Positions 7,642 through 17,600 of a DNA stretch of 64,000 nucleotides are shown here, one piece after another. A model generated the notes under the pieces. The model did not search any database. It worked only from the letters and a program-made list of their open reading frames with translations, and had not been told where the DNA came from. Position 1 is the first letter of the stretch. Every line of letters starts with the position of its first letter. The position numbers and the translations under genes are program-made. This DNA is from Niastella yeongjuensis (lineage in GTDB: Bacteria > Bacteroidota > Bacteroidia > Chitinophagales > Chitinophagaceae), in contig NZ_FOCZ01000014.1 of the NCBI RefSeq assembly GCF_900110245.1, positions 1 through 64,000 on the forward strand, given 5' to 3'.

Positions 7642-8283
7642 TCAACGCACCACATATACCACCCGCACTACATCATCCTGGCTTTGATATCGTTCGCCAT
7701 GTTTTGATCTGACAAAATAATCTGCCCTGGTTTCGATAACGACGGTGTTATTGTCTTCCCAATAAACTTCTATATCCAGGTCCACCCCATCAACCATATA
7801 TACGCCAGTCTGCGTCCCCGATCCGAATTGCAGGTCTACACCAGTAATTAAGAAATCGGGCGAGCTGGCCTCCCAAACCTTTATTTTACGTTTGTTGTCG
7901 GGAGAAAATAGCGCTGCCAGCTGTTTATAGGAAATAGCAGGATCATTAATAGTAATCTCATTCCTTTTGCGTTTTGATAACCCGGCAGGAAGTGACTGTG
8001 TTACAATGTCAGCCTCATAACCGGTGCGCGCTCTCATGGATGCAAGAAAACCTTCCTCCTTGAATAGAGGCGCCAGGCCCGCTATTTCCCGTATCAGGCG
8101 TTGCAATAGTGGCAAATTGCCATTTCGGTAATGTTTTTCGGCTCTCTGTTTCAATTTGTCATAACGCTCAGCCGTATCATCATGCTGGTCAATAATTACC
8201 CGGTAGGGTGATTTCTCAAGAAGATAGTCGAGGGTGGCCACAAAGATGGTATGGTGCTGTTCTATGGTGGGTTGATTATCCAT
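7642..8283 (-). CDS. Unknown protein, partner of the DUF1016-type gene
   Basis: 213 residues from the ATG at 8283; I do not recognise a family. The N-terminal half (about 1-125) looks helical and charged. The C-terminal third (about 145-213) looks beta-rich and acidic, ending in alternating V/Y residues. No signal peptide, membrane segment or catalytic motif is seen. It starts 49 bases after the DUF1016-type stop, and the 34 bases around its start (about 8274-8307) repeat those around the upstream gene's start with two mismatches. The two genes therefore probably form one cassette with matched translation initiation. The longer in-frame extension to 8358 is rejected because it would translate this leader. 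Confidence 0.7.
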   Translation of the reverse strand: MDNQPTIEQHHTIFVATLDYLLEKSPYRVIIDQHDDTAERYDKLKQRAEKHYRNGNLPLLQRLIREIAGLAPLFKEEGFLASMRARTGYEADIVTQSLPAGLSKRKRNEITINDPAISYKQLAALFSPDNKRKIKVWEASSPDFLITGVDLQFGSGTQTGVYMVDGVDLDIEVYWEDNNTVVIETRADYFVRSKHGERYQSQDDVVRVVYVVR

Positions 8284-8307
8284 GGCAAGATTTGTTTTAC
8301 TAACCAA
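8274..8307 (-). repeat. Duplicated translation-start region, copy B
   Basis: Direct repeat of 9408-9441 with two mismatches over 34 bases. It covers the leader (TTGGTTAGTAAAACAAA on the minus strand) and the first codons ATGGATAATC of the 213-residue gene. Confidence 0.85.
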
Positions 8308-8332
8308 AATTACGGAGAGAAAGGAAGGCGCC

Positions 8333-9415
8333 TCAAAAATAAGAGGCGCCTTTCTCAAAATTCATAAAATAGCGGTTTTTAAAAATATTGTAAACAACCA
8401 GACTTTTATCGACGCCTTCAAACTCGAGATGAACATATTCGGCTATAAATATATTATTTCCTTTTTTTGATACTTTAGTCTCTGTCGTAGGGTTTTGCAA
8501 TTTTGCAATAGTCCTTTGTTCACGTTCTTTTGCCCCATTGGTATTTTCATAAACATGGCCAGCAATTTGCTTTCGTAAACCTGCCGGGCTTAGTCCCTGC
8601 GTGGCTGTCAATCGCACATAAAACAGCTTCTCTTCCAATTCAGGCAGCGGCAGTAAAATCATAATGTGTTCCCAGGTCACCAGCGTAGCTATGCGAATAA
8701 CAAGTGGATGACCGAACAGCTGGACAAATAAGCCCATAGCATACAGTTGGTTTTCACAAAAGGCGCTGCCATATTCTTTTTCCAAACGCAGAGAAGCATG
8801 ACGAATGACCGGCTTCTGTTCCTGGTTAATTCGTTCCCCGATCTTCAGGAAAAATAAATTAAGATTGTCACTGAACCACTTGTTTTGCTCGTCCCTGTAT
8901 TTTTCAATATACTGAGATATACCCCTCAACAGCTCCTTTTCAATATCATCTATTTTTTTTTCAATACGCAGGCCCTTTGCAGGCTCCAGTAAACGACGAA
9001 AAGATGCTATCCAGGGCTCATTAAAAATATTTTTTAAGCCCGCATCCTTTTCTTTTTTGAGAATCATCGCCGGTCCGAAGATCTGTTCCCAGATTATTAC
9101 GGGAGTCGTTGAGCCTATAACAGAAGGGCGGGGAAATTGAGCTGCGAACCGGCTCATATTTTTTATGTGGTTTTCCGAGAACCAGGGTCCGTAAACGGTC
9201 ATTAATTGCGTTGATAAAGTTCGCAGGAAAAATTCGCTGTATTCAGCATGCTCCTTTTTGGCATGGTATTGATTTAATTCCTGACCAATGTCCCAAAAAA
9301 CAGTAACCAACTTCCAGTTGGTTACTGTTATCAGGCCATCGTATTGTTCTTTGATCATGGCCGACAAGTCTGTCCACAAACAGTCTTCCGGAGACATCCC
9401 TTTGTGATTATCCAT
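8333..9415 (-). CDS. DUF1016 N-terminal-domain protein lacking the nuclease domain
   Basis: 360 residues from the ATG at 9415. Two copies of the winged-helix-like region typical of the DUF1016/YhcG N-terminus are visible. The first is about 25-150, with TVFWDIGQELNQY and VYGPWFSENHIKNM. The second is about 165-300, with LEKEYGSAFCENQLYAMG, LVTWEHIMIL and LEEKLFYVRL. In E. coli-type YhcG proteins a PDDEXK nuclease domain follows. Here the C-terminal roughly 60 residues show no D...ExK pattern, so catalysis is unlikely. It is followed by an unknown gene with a duplicated start region. A defence or DNA-associated role is inference only. Confidence 0.8.
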   Translation of the reverse strand: MDNHKGMSPEDCLWTDLSAMIKEQYDGLITVTNWKLVTVFWDIGQELNQYHAKKEHAEYSEFFLRTLSTQLMTVYGPWFSENHIKNMSRFAAQFPRPSVIGSTTPVIIWEQIFGPAMILKKEKDAGLKNIFNEPWIASFRRLLEPAKGLRIEKKIDDIEKELLRGISQYIEKYRDEQNKWFSDNLNLFFLKIGERINQEQKPVIRHASLRLEKEYGSAFCENQLYAMGLFVQLFGHPLVIRIATLVTWEHIMILLPLPELEEKLFYVRLTATQGLSPAGLRKQIAGHVYENTNGAKEREQRTIAKLQNPTTETKVSKKGNNIFIAEYVHLEFEGVDKSLVVYNIFKNRYFMNFEKGASYF

Positions 9416-9441
9416 GGCAAAGTTTGTTTTACTAACCAAGG
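9408..9441 (-). repeat. Duplicated translation-start region, copy A
   Basis: Original or copy of 8274-8307; it covers the leader and first codons of the DUF1016-type gene. The two copies differ only at the AG/GA pair in the leader. Confidence 0.85.
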
Positions 9442-9466
9442 TTTTTGTCAGCACCATCCGATATGC

Positions 9467-10600
9467 TTATTTAAATACCTCTGCCAGTTTGGCGCTCAAA
9501 GCGTCTCCCCGCAGGTTCTTTGCGATAATCCTACCTGATTTATCCAACAACATATTCTGAGGAACTGCATTAATGCCATACATTACAGCAACCTCATTCT
9601 TCCAAAACTTTAAGTCAGAAACATGGTTCCATGGCATACCATCCTTTTTTATGGCATTTACCCATGCCTCTTTATTTTTATCCAATGAAACACTTAAAAT
9701 TTCCAGTCCCTTTTCATGATAGGCATTGTATGCCTTTACCACGTTAGGATTTTCTAAACGACAGGGAGAGCACCAGGAAGCCCAAAAATCAACCAATACG
9801 TATTTCCCTTTAAATGACGACAGGCTGATTGGATTTCCCTCAGGATCATTTTGTGTAAATGGAAGCGCCATTACCCCTACTTCCATCACTTTCATTCTAT
9901 CTAATTTGTGACCAAACGCCTTGCCTTCGTTCGTGTTTTTCACTGTTTCAGATAAAGAATTATATAAGGGGGCCAGTATGGCATACTCAGGGCGATACCT
10001 GTCAATATTCTGTAGGGCAATCAGGCTCACTACGGTGTTAGGATTATTTTTAATAAAACTGGCCCTCACTCCATTTTGTAAATCAATAATAGCTTTCTGT
10101 TGCTGAATATAATCCTTCATAAATTCTCCCATAAACGCCTTATCCTTCTTCTTATCAGCAGGTAAATCCCTCAGAGAAGAAGTAACTAAGTCCATCTTCG
10201 CATCTGTTTCCTTTAAGGCCTCTTTTAACTTTTTGAAGTCTGCATTGACCTTTGACCCGGTTACTACTGCATTGCGTAAAGAGTCTGTGCTATTGAGCAA
10301 GATGGTACCCTGCTCCAAATAAACAGACATCGACTCGGAAAACTTATTGAAAGCTGCGACGCCGGTATAACTTAGCACCAGGGTAGATTGAGTTGGTTCT
10401 TCCAAACTCCCTTTAAATTCAAATTGTCCATTTTTAAAATCTGCGGAATCAAGAAACTCTCCCTTGGCATTTTTGTATCCCAGATAGATCTTCGCAGGTG
10501 AATCCAGGTTACCTATTTTCCCTTTTAATGTATAATTTCCTTTCTGAGCCAGAACCATAACCGGACTGATCATCATAAGTATCATCAAATTCTTTTTCAT
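9467..10600 (-). CDS. TlpA-like thiol-disulfide protein with DUF4369-type N-terminus
   Basis: 377 residues with a Sec signal peptide (cleavage after about VLAQ), so periplasmic. The N-terminal beta-rich region (about 20-130) resembles the DUF4369 domain common in Bacteroidota. The C-terminal thioredoxin fold has the redox motif WCSPC (Cys277 and Cys280) and the cis-proline region AVPQNMLLDK. It likely reduces or isomerises disulfides in secreted proteins. It lies 37 bases downstream of the S9 peptidase gene and is probably co-transcribed with it. Confidence 0.9.
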   Translation of the reverse strand: MKKNLMILMMISPVMVLAQKGNYTLKGKIGNLDSPAKIYLGYKNAKGEFLDSADFKNGQFEFKGSLEEPTQSTLVLSYTGVAAFNKFSESMSVYLEQGTILLNSTDSLRNAVVTGSKVNADFKKLKEALKETDAKMDLVTSSLRDLPADKKKDKAFMGEFMKDYIQQQKAIIDLQNGVRASFIKNNPNTVVSLIALQNIDRYRPEYAILAPLYNSLSETVKNTNEGKAFGHKLDRMKVMEVGVMALPFTQNDPEGNPISLSSFKGKYVLVDFWASWCSPCRLENPNVVKAYNAYHEKGLEILSVSLDKNKEAWVNAIKKDGMPWNHVSDLKFWKNEVAVMYGINAVPQNMLLDKSGRIIAKNLRGDALSAKLAEVFK

Positions 10601-10637
10601 ATTCTTATATTTTAAATAGTGATTATATAGAGAGAAA

Positions 10638-13112
10638 TTAGTTAGCAGCTTTTTTATCCGGCGTTTTCATCGCTGCCCTGTTTAATTCAGGGATGTCAAC
10701 CGGTCTGATAGCATCTCCTAACAAATGCTTAGAGAAATAATCGGAAATTAACCAGAACCAGTATTCTGCAGATTCGTTTCTGTAGTTATGTGACTGGCCA
10801 GGCAGGATAAACATATCAAATCGTTTGTTTGCCTTTATTAAAGCATTGGCCATTCTGAGTGTATTGGCTGGATTGACATTATAATCCACGTCGCCTGTAA
10901 TCAATAAAAGGTGTCCTTTCAGGTTAGCCGCTATTTGTGGATTCGTTTCCACCTCGTATAAAAATTTAGCGGGTCCTTCCTTGTCATTGGGTTGTTCTTT
11001 TATTCCATTATACTTTTCTGTAAATGGCAGGTTGTAAATGTTATTATCATGGTTACCGGAACTGGAGATCGCCACCTTATAAAAATCGGGATATTGACAA
11101 AGGGCGGCGGTTGACATGAATCCTCCACCGGAATGCCCGAATATTCCGACCCGGTTGATGTCGATATATTTATGACGAACAGCCAATTGTTCTATGGCAT
11201 ATTTCTTATCTGCCAGTCCATAGTCCCGCAGGTCGCCGTACCCGTAAGTATGATACCACCGGGACCGTTCGGGGCTTCCGCCTCTGTTGCCTAACGTAAT
11301 CACCACGAAACCCAACTGCGCCAACCGGTCGGTCACGTCCATACTGGTAGAAAAAGACTTGTTTACATGCTCTGATTGTGGGCCCGGGTAAACATATTCA
11401 ATAACCGGGTAGCTTTTTGTTGAATCAAAGTCAAACGGCTTGTACATTACACCATAGATATCCGTAACACCATCATCGGCTTTTACTTTAAATGGTTCGG
11501 GATATTTATACCCTGCCGCAACCAGGTTGCTCAGGTCTGCCGTCTCCAGGTCTAATACCAGGTTTCCGTTGATGTCCCTGAGCGCTGATTTTGGAGCCGT
11601 ATTCACACGTGAGTAGTTGTCAACAAAATAATGCTGCGTTTCATCCAATGAAGCCTGGTGATTGTAATTGTCTTTATTCAACAGCGTCAGGCCGGTACCA
11701 TCCAACTTCACTTTATAAAAGTGCTTATAATAGGGGTCTTCTGATGCTTCATGCCCGTTTCCATTAAAGTAGAGCCATCCGCTTTTTTCATCTACCGCAT
11801 AACCATCATAACTGCAATGCCAGGCGCCTGCTGTCAATTGCCGTTTCAGGTTGCCCTGGTTATCGTACAAATAAAAATGGGCCCAGCCATCTCTTTCCGA
11901 TAAATGGATCATTTCCTTGCCGCCATGGATCAGTATGGGTGTATTCACTTCCACATAACTGTTCATTTTTTCTTCGATCAATACACGTACTTTGTTAGTT
12001 TCCAGGTTTACCGAACAAAAATCATATAGATGCAGATCGCGGCTTTGTCTTGAAAAATAGAGTTCATTCGGGTTTTCAGACAACCAGATGTCAGGTCCAG
12101 TCACACCAGTTCTTTCACGGGTGGTAACTACTCTTTCGGGCAGCCCTAACTTTTGGTTAGTGAATTTCTTTACATCAATGGTATCTATCTTTTTGCTGGC
12201 AATCGTAAACACCAACAGTTCCATTTCTGTTGGATCAACTTCGCCAGGCAGCTGGTATTTATAAGTATAGAGCGTTGGCCTGGGGCTTGATAAGGAATTG
12301 ATGACCCACATCGGCTTAATTTTCCGGGTATCCTTTCTTAACAGCGCAAATTTTTTAGAGTCAGGAGACCACAATATTTTAGCTGGCTGTGGGTATTGCG
12401 GGAGCACCGCAGCGCCTGAATCCGGACGTTCCATTTCTATGTTGTTTCCATATGGATAGTCTTCGCTCCCATCGCGGGTCAATTGGTGCTCCACTACAGA
12501 AGCGCGCGGGCTGTTATTTAATACTTTCATATAATTTGCCTTATCCATGTAAAACAGATTATATCCTTTAGCATACACCGCATACCCGCTATCAGGGGAA
12601 AGATTGTACAAGCCTAACAAAACAGGCTTTTTATCCCTGGCGACAGTATATTCAGAAAGCCGGGCCGTTTTCAGGTTATATTCAAGATGATACGTTTTTC
12701 TTGTAGCCGGGCTTGTCAGATCAAACTGAAAGGCAGTATCCGTTTCCTTGAATTTGGGAGTTATTGTTGGCAGGTGTTGACCATCGTATGCATCTTTTGT
12801 GATGAGCGTTAGCATAGCGGCCATTTCCTGGTTATCGAACAAATTCTTTTTTGTTTTTTTATCCGGTTCAACCAGGTAATAAAACGTTCCTTCGGAAGTT
12901 TTGTAGGTATACCAAAAGCAGTTGCGGGAGGGCAGCCAATGAGGAGTAACCCTGGTATCAAATACCATCTTATCGAGGCGGGAAGGAGAAAAGCGTTCGG
13001 CAAGGCTGTAATTGGCGGTGGTTACAGCCGGGCTTTGTGCCCGAAGCGCCCCCTGAAAAAAGATCATTATAGAGATGAAAAGTAAGCTGCGGATCAGATA
13101 CTGCATCGACAT
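10638..13112 (-). CDS. S9 family serine peptidase (dipeptidyl peptidase IV-like)
   Basis: About 824 residues from the ATG at 13112 (13106 also possible); an earlier in-frame start at 13169 lacks support. It has a signal peptide (to about ALRAQ), an N-terminal beta-propeller of the DPPIV_N type, and a C-terminal alpha/beta hydrolase with nucleophile elbow GHSGGG (Ser about 661). Asp in GDVDYN and His in GQSHNY complete the triad. Such enzymes release dipeptides or cleave prolyl peptides in the periplasm or at the surface. Sitting after SusCD, it suggests a peptide-derived nutrient. A long-loop hairpin (13150-13199) separates it from SusD and may lower its expression. Confidence 0.92.
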   Translation of the reverse strand: MSMQYLIRSLLFISIMIFFQGALRAQSPAVTTANYSLAERFSPSRLDKMVFDTRVTPHWLPSRNCFWYTYKTSEGTFYYLVEPDKKTKKNLFDNQEMAAMLTLITKDAYDGQHLPTITPKFKETDTAFQFDLTSPATRKTYHLEYNLKTARLSEYTVARDKKPVLLGLYNLSPDSGYAVYAKGYNLFYMDKANYMKVLNNSPRASVVEHQLTRDGSEDYPYGNNIEMERPDSGAAVLPQYPQPAKILWSPDSKKFALLRKDTRKIKPMWVINSLSSPRPTLYTYKYQLPGEVDPTEMELLVFTIASKKIDTIDVKKFTNQKLGLPERVVTTRERTGVTGPDIWLSENPNELYFSRQSRDLHLYDFCSVNLETNKVRVLIEEKMNSYVEVNTPILIHGGKEMIHLSERDGWAHFYLYDNQGNLKRQLTAGAWHCSYDGYAVDEKSGWLYFNGNGHEASEDPYYKHFYKVKLDGTGLTLLNKDNYNHQASLDETQHYFVDNYSRVNTAPKSALRDINGNLVLDLETADLSNLVAAGYKYPEPFKVKADDGVTDIYGVMYKPFDFDSTKSYPVIEYVYPGPQSEHVNKSFSTSMDVTDRLAQLGFVVITLGNRGGSPERSRWYHTYGYGDLRDYGLADKKYAIEQLAVRHKYIDINRVGIFGHSGGGFMSTAALCQYPDFYKVAISSSGNHDNNIYNLPFTEKYNGIKEQPNDKEGPAKFLYEVETNPQIAANLKGHLLLITGDVDYNVNPANTLRMANALIKANKRFDMFILPGQSHNYRNESAEYWFWLISDYFSKHLLGDAIRPVDIPELNRAAMKTPDKKAAN

Positions 13113-13149
13113 ATGTTTATTGTTTTCTCTGGTAAGGGTGGCAAAAAGA

Positions 13150-13199
13150 AAGGCTGGCCTAAGAAGCACTGTTCTCCGGCAATGTCTTTGACCAGCCTT
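13150..13199 (-). terminator. Possible partial terminator after SusD
   Basis: On the minus strand AAGGCTGG and CCAGCCTT pair across a long loop of about 34 bases, followed by TTTCTTTTTG. The loop is long, so termination may be incomplete and allow readthrough to the peptidase. Confidence 0.4.
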
Positions 13200-13211
13200 G
13201 TAAATTATTTA

Positions 13212-14609
13212 TCAGCGCGGGTTTTGCTCGTATCCTCCGTTCTCGATAGCCTCTACCGGCAGCGGCCATGTCCATCGTTGGTCGTTAGGTTTTAGCTCGA
13301 AGGTTTGCGTATCGAGCACGCGGGTAAGCGTAGTAGCATAACGCGGCTCTTTGTTCAGCCTGCGCAGATCTGGCCACCGGGTGCCACGCATAACCATTTC
13401 TTTCCTGCGTTCGGCCACGATCCAATCCAACACCTGTTGTGCATCTGTACTTTGCAGTGGTACATAGGTAGCCGGCGTGAACCGGTTTTGGCGGAGTTTG
13501 TTGAGATCAGCCAATGCATCTGCAGGGTTGTTCAAACGCGCCAAACATTCTGCGCGGTTAAGGTATACCTCATCGGTAGCAAGCCCGGCATAATAACCAG
13601 CCGTTATCGACCCCTTGTAACTACCTTTGAACGTCGCCTTTTTTGTAGTGGCGTTTACTGTGAAATAGGCTTTGGAGCGCAGATCGCCGTTCGTATAACT
13701 TTTCAGCAACGTAGTATCAGCATTGTAAAAGGCGCTTGCTATGATTGTAACAGATTGTGTATTCTCCATGAAAATAACTTCCGCATTCCCTACTCCATTT
13801 CCCGGGAACGTAATGGTAGCCGATAAATTCAACGAGTTAAAATTGATCAGGCCGTTCTGGATCGCCAGGCATTTATCTGCATACGCTGCCGCTTTTGCAT
13901 AGTCGCCCATCTGCATATATACCCGGGTAAGCGTCGCATATACGGCGGCTTTGCCGGGGCGGTAGGTAGTGGTGGCTTTGTCTTTCAGCAACGCTTCTGC
14001 GGCTTGCAGGTCTTCGATGATCATCTGATAAGTAGCTTCTACACTGGCCCGGGCGGGTTTCATCGTAGGGTCTGAATCGGTACGGAGAGAAAGGCCCAGG
14101 TCTGTACCCGCAGTTGCTGCATTATAAACCGGGCAATACAACTGTGCCATCATAAACAGGTTATATCCCCGGAAGAAATAGGCTGAGCCCCTTAGCAGGT
14201 CCCATGCATCCTGATTGTCGTCTGTACGCCCTATCTTGTCCGTACCTTCAAACACATAATTGGCCAGTAGAATGTGGTTATATCCGCTGCTCCAATCTAC
14301 CTGGCTTTCGCGTCCTATGTAGATCTGCTCCGCCCAGATGTAGGCATTCTTCTGAAACGCAGCTGCGCCGAGAGCACCCGTTGTGGCATATTGGGCTGCC
14401 GTTACATAATATTCGTCTCCACCGATCAACCCGAGATTGGCAGCACTGGATTCGTTCATGGTATTGGTATTGTCGAGCATTGCCTGAAAATCTTCCAGTT
14501 TTCTGGGTACGATCAGGTTGGCCGTCGCATTGTAATCCAGGTATTTCTTTCCGCAGGATGCTGAGATGATCAGCAGGGAAAGGGTTATTAATTTTATTAT
14601 GAGTTTCAT
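13212..14609 (-). CDS. SusD/RagB family nutrient-binding outer-membrane lipoprotein
   Basis: 465 residues. A lipoprotein signal ends at SASC (Cys19). The N-terminal SusD-like helical region (about 22-220, TPR-type AYFFRGYNLFMMAQLYCPVY) and a C-terminal RagB/SusD segment (VAERRKEMVMRGTRWPDLRRL) are typical. The protein caps the SusC barrel and binds the substrate on the cell surface. It starts 21 bases after SusC, so the two are co-transcribed. The substrate cannot be read from sequence; the following peptidase hints at peptides or glycopeptides. Confidence 0.95.
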   Translation of the reverse strand: MKLIIKLITLSLLIISASCGKKYLDYNATANLIVPRKLEDFQAMLDNTNTMNESSAANLGLIGGDEYYVTAAQYATTGALGAAAFQKNAYIWAEQIYIGRESQVDWSSGYNHILLANYVFEGTDKIGRTDDNQDAWDLLRGSAYFFRGYNLFMMAQLYCPVYNAATAGTDLGLSLRTDSDPTMKPARASVEATYQMIIEDLQAAEALLKDKATTTYRPGKAAVYATLTRVYMQMGDYAKAAAYADKCLAIQNGLINFNSLNLSATITFPGNGVGNAEVIFMENTQSVTIIASAFYNADTTLLKSYTNGDLRSKAYFTVNATTKKATFKGSYKGSITAGYYAGLATDEVYLNRAECLARLNNPADALADLNKLRQNRFTPATYVPLQSTDAQQVLDWIVAERRKEMVMRGTRWPDLRRLNKEPRYATTLTRVLDTQTFELKPNDQRWTWPLPVEAIENGGYEQNPR

Positions 14610-14630
14610 AATGATGGCTCCTTTTTTGAT

Positions 14631-17600
14631 TTAGAATTCTACCTGCAGGCCAGCAGAATAACTTTTCGGGTCAGGATAATTGGTGTAGGGATAATCAGGG
14701 TCAATGCCGTCTTTATTGGCCTTCCAGATTATTGTATTTGGATGTACATACCCATATACCCGAAGACTTTGTATTGGCCAGCGTTTTATCAAATTATGCG
14801 GCAGGGTGTAACTCAGGTTCACATCCTGCAGACGGATCACATCACCCGGTATGATCAATTTTTCAGAGTATTGATACAGTTGGGCCTGATTGGAAGCACC
14901 CTGACTAAGGGAATTCGCTGATGTTACTTTCGCAGGAACATCGGTAAATTTTTCATCACCCGGCTCCTTCCACCGCTTCAGCAGATCCATATTGTAGGTG
15001 GGAAAATTGAGGCTGGTGAACTCTACACCTGGCCCGGTGGAAGTACGGCGGATGACAGATCCAAACCGGCCAACTACCAGGGCGCTCACAGCAATCCCGT
15101 TCCACTCGAATGTGTTCATGAGCGAAGTTGAATAAAGCGGAACCGTAACACCCGCATAGATGAAGTCGCTTTTCTTAATTCCATTCCAATACGCCAGGAA
15201 GTCTTTACGCACCCCGCCGTCTTTGTCATAGATCAATGGGCTGCCATCCTGCGGATCCAGTCCGTGCCAGGGGAGTGAATAGATCCTGTCTACAGACTGG
15301 CCCTGTTCCAGATATTTCGATTCCAAGGTAAAATATTGGTTATCTAGAGTCGGAATATTATCCCTCATTTTGGTGATCTTGTTCCGGCTCGCATTGAATA
15401 TGAAGGTAGATGTCCACGAGAATTTCTTGAGTTCCAGATTTTTGGTGTTGATCTGCACATCATACCCCCAGGCACGCATGGCAGAGAAATTAAGTCTAAA
15501 CGTGGAAGGCACACCGGTTGTTGGGTCCACCGCATTGTCACTCAACAGGTATTTTGCATTTTTAACGTAGTATTCAACGCTGCCACTAATCCGGTTTTTA
15601 AATGCCCGGAAGTCTGTACCAAAATTGAGGGTATTGATCTGTTCCCAGCGAAGACTGGGATTTCCGGCACTGTTGAGATTTGCCTGCTGGTATGAGGTAA
15701 CCGTATTAATGGTAGTAAACAAGAGCGTTGGGTCATGGGTTTGCGTTGGATCGATATTTCCCGCGCTGCCATAAGTAGCACGCAATCTCAAATACGGGAG
15801 CTGTTTCACTTTGAAGAAAGATTCTTTGCTTATATCCCAGCTAAGGCCGGTAGACCATAACAAGGTGCCACGCATGTTGGCGCGTACACCCAGCAGGTTG
15901 CTGCCATCCCAACGGCCACTCCCACTCACTATGTACCTGTCTTTATAGGTATAACTGGCATTACCAAAATAAGACAGGTATCTGTTGGTTGTCCTTCCCA
16001 ATACCTTATTTGCGCTGGTTGGTATGGTTGTACGTCCACTTGGTCGCGTAGCGAAAGAGGAATCAAAATTGAGCGTGGTTTTGCTTGTCAGCAGATCAGG
16101 ATTATAGTTGAACAAGGTAGCACCGGGCATGGTGGTTGCAATTGACTGGCGAATTTCTGCACCACCAATAGCACTGATGCTGTGTTCCGTATTAAACACC
16201 TGGTTATAGTTCAACAGGGCGCGGCTACTCTGGGTATTGGTTTGCCCCGCCCCCGGATATTCCATGATATTCCCCAGGGGAACAGGATGGAGTTTATTAT
16301 CGGTAATATTAGGAACATAAGTTTGTGTATATTGATTGTAGAAGTCGCGTGCAAAGTAACTCTTTACATCGTGATAACTTGTTCTCTCGTTTATAGAGAG
16401 GATGTATTGATAGGAAAGATCGAAACTGAAATGCGTAAGGAACTTGTACTTCAGGCCCCCGTTCAAACGAAAGTCTGAAGTATTACTCCGGTTATCATTG
16501 AGCCCGATTTCATCAAGCGGGCGATACAGCCAGTCCACCATACCCAGGTTAGGATTCGCTGTGGGGAATGTTTCCTGGTATTTGTAGCGGTTGATTTGAA
16601 TGTTCACAGGATTGGCGTATCCGTTTTCGTCCATCAGGCTTTCGTAGATATCAGGACCTGAACCCTTTGTGTTGGTTACCGAAGACAATACCGCATTGGT
16701 CTGTGATTTACGTTTCGTGTACCAAACCGTTCCGGTAAGCTCTAAGTTAGGCCTCACCTTAAATGTATTCTGCAGGCTCAGGTTCATGCGGGTGCCTTCA
16801 TTGCCCACATACATTTGGCGGTCCTTGTCGAACCCCGCGGAAAACATATACCGGTAATTATTTCCACCCCCGCGAACATTCAATGCATGCTGCTGCGTGA
16901 TACTTTTCCGATAGAGGTATTTACTCCAGTCGTCGCGGATATCATGCTCGCGGAAACGCGCTTCCTGTTCATCGAATTCCTGCTGGGTAATCAATTTATC
17001 TTTCAGTTTTTGCAGCAGTTCCGCATACAGTGGTATGCGCTGAAAATCCGCCAAGAAATAAGCTCCGTTATTAAAATTTTCTTTCTGAATGTCCATCACT
17101 GTAGCTGACGGCAGGTAATTCTGTGAATAATAAAGGTCTGGTTTATCACCTACGACTACATTACTGTTGATCGAAATACGCGTGACCTGATTGTACCGGC
17201 CCGCTTTTGTATTAACAACGATGACCCCATTACCTGCCCTGGCCCCCCAAATGCTGGCAGCCGCCGCATCCTTGAGCACTGTAACGCTCTCTATATCGTT
17301 TGGATTGATGGAGTTGATATCTCCTTCATACGGAAAATTATCCAGCACGATCAACGGCGATGAACTGCCCAGAATAGTGGCCAGGCCTCGTACGCGGATC
17401 TCTGCACTCCCGTTCACATCTTCTTTGGTTAGTTTACGGCGTGTAAAGAGCATACCATTGGTCACGCCTTCCAGGCGATCCAGTATATTACCGCTGGGAG
17501 ATCGGTTCAACAGTTTATTGTCGATCTGGGCTTGTGAACCGGTAGAACGTTCTTTCGACAAGACCTGATACCCAGTATTTACCGTTATTTCAATTTCATC

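Noticed and set aside
7158-9457. Integrated element bounded by the tRNA
   Set aside because: No integrase and no second copy of the tRNA 3' end was seen; kept only as a possibility in the cassette finding.
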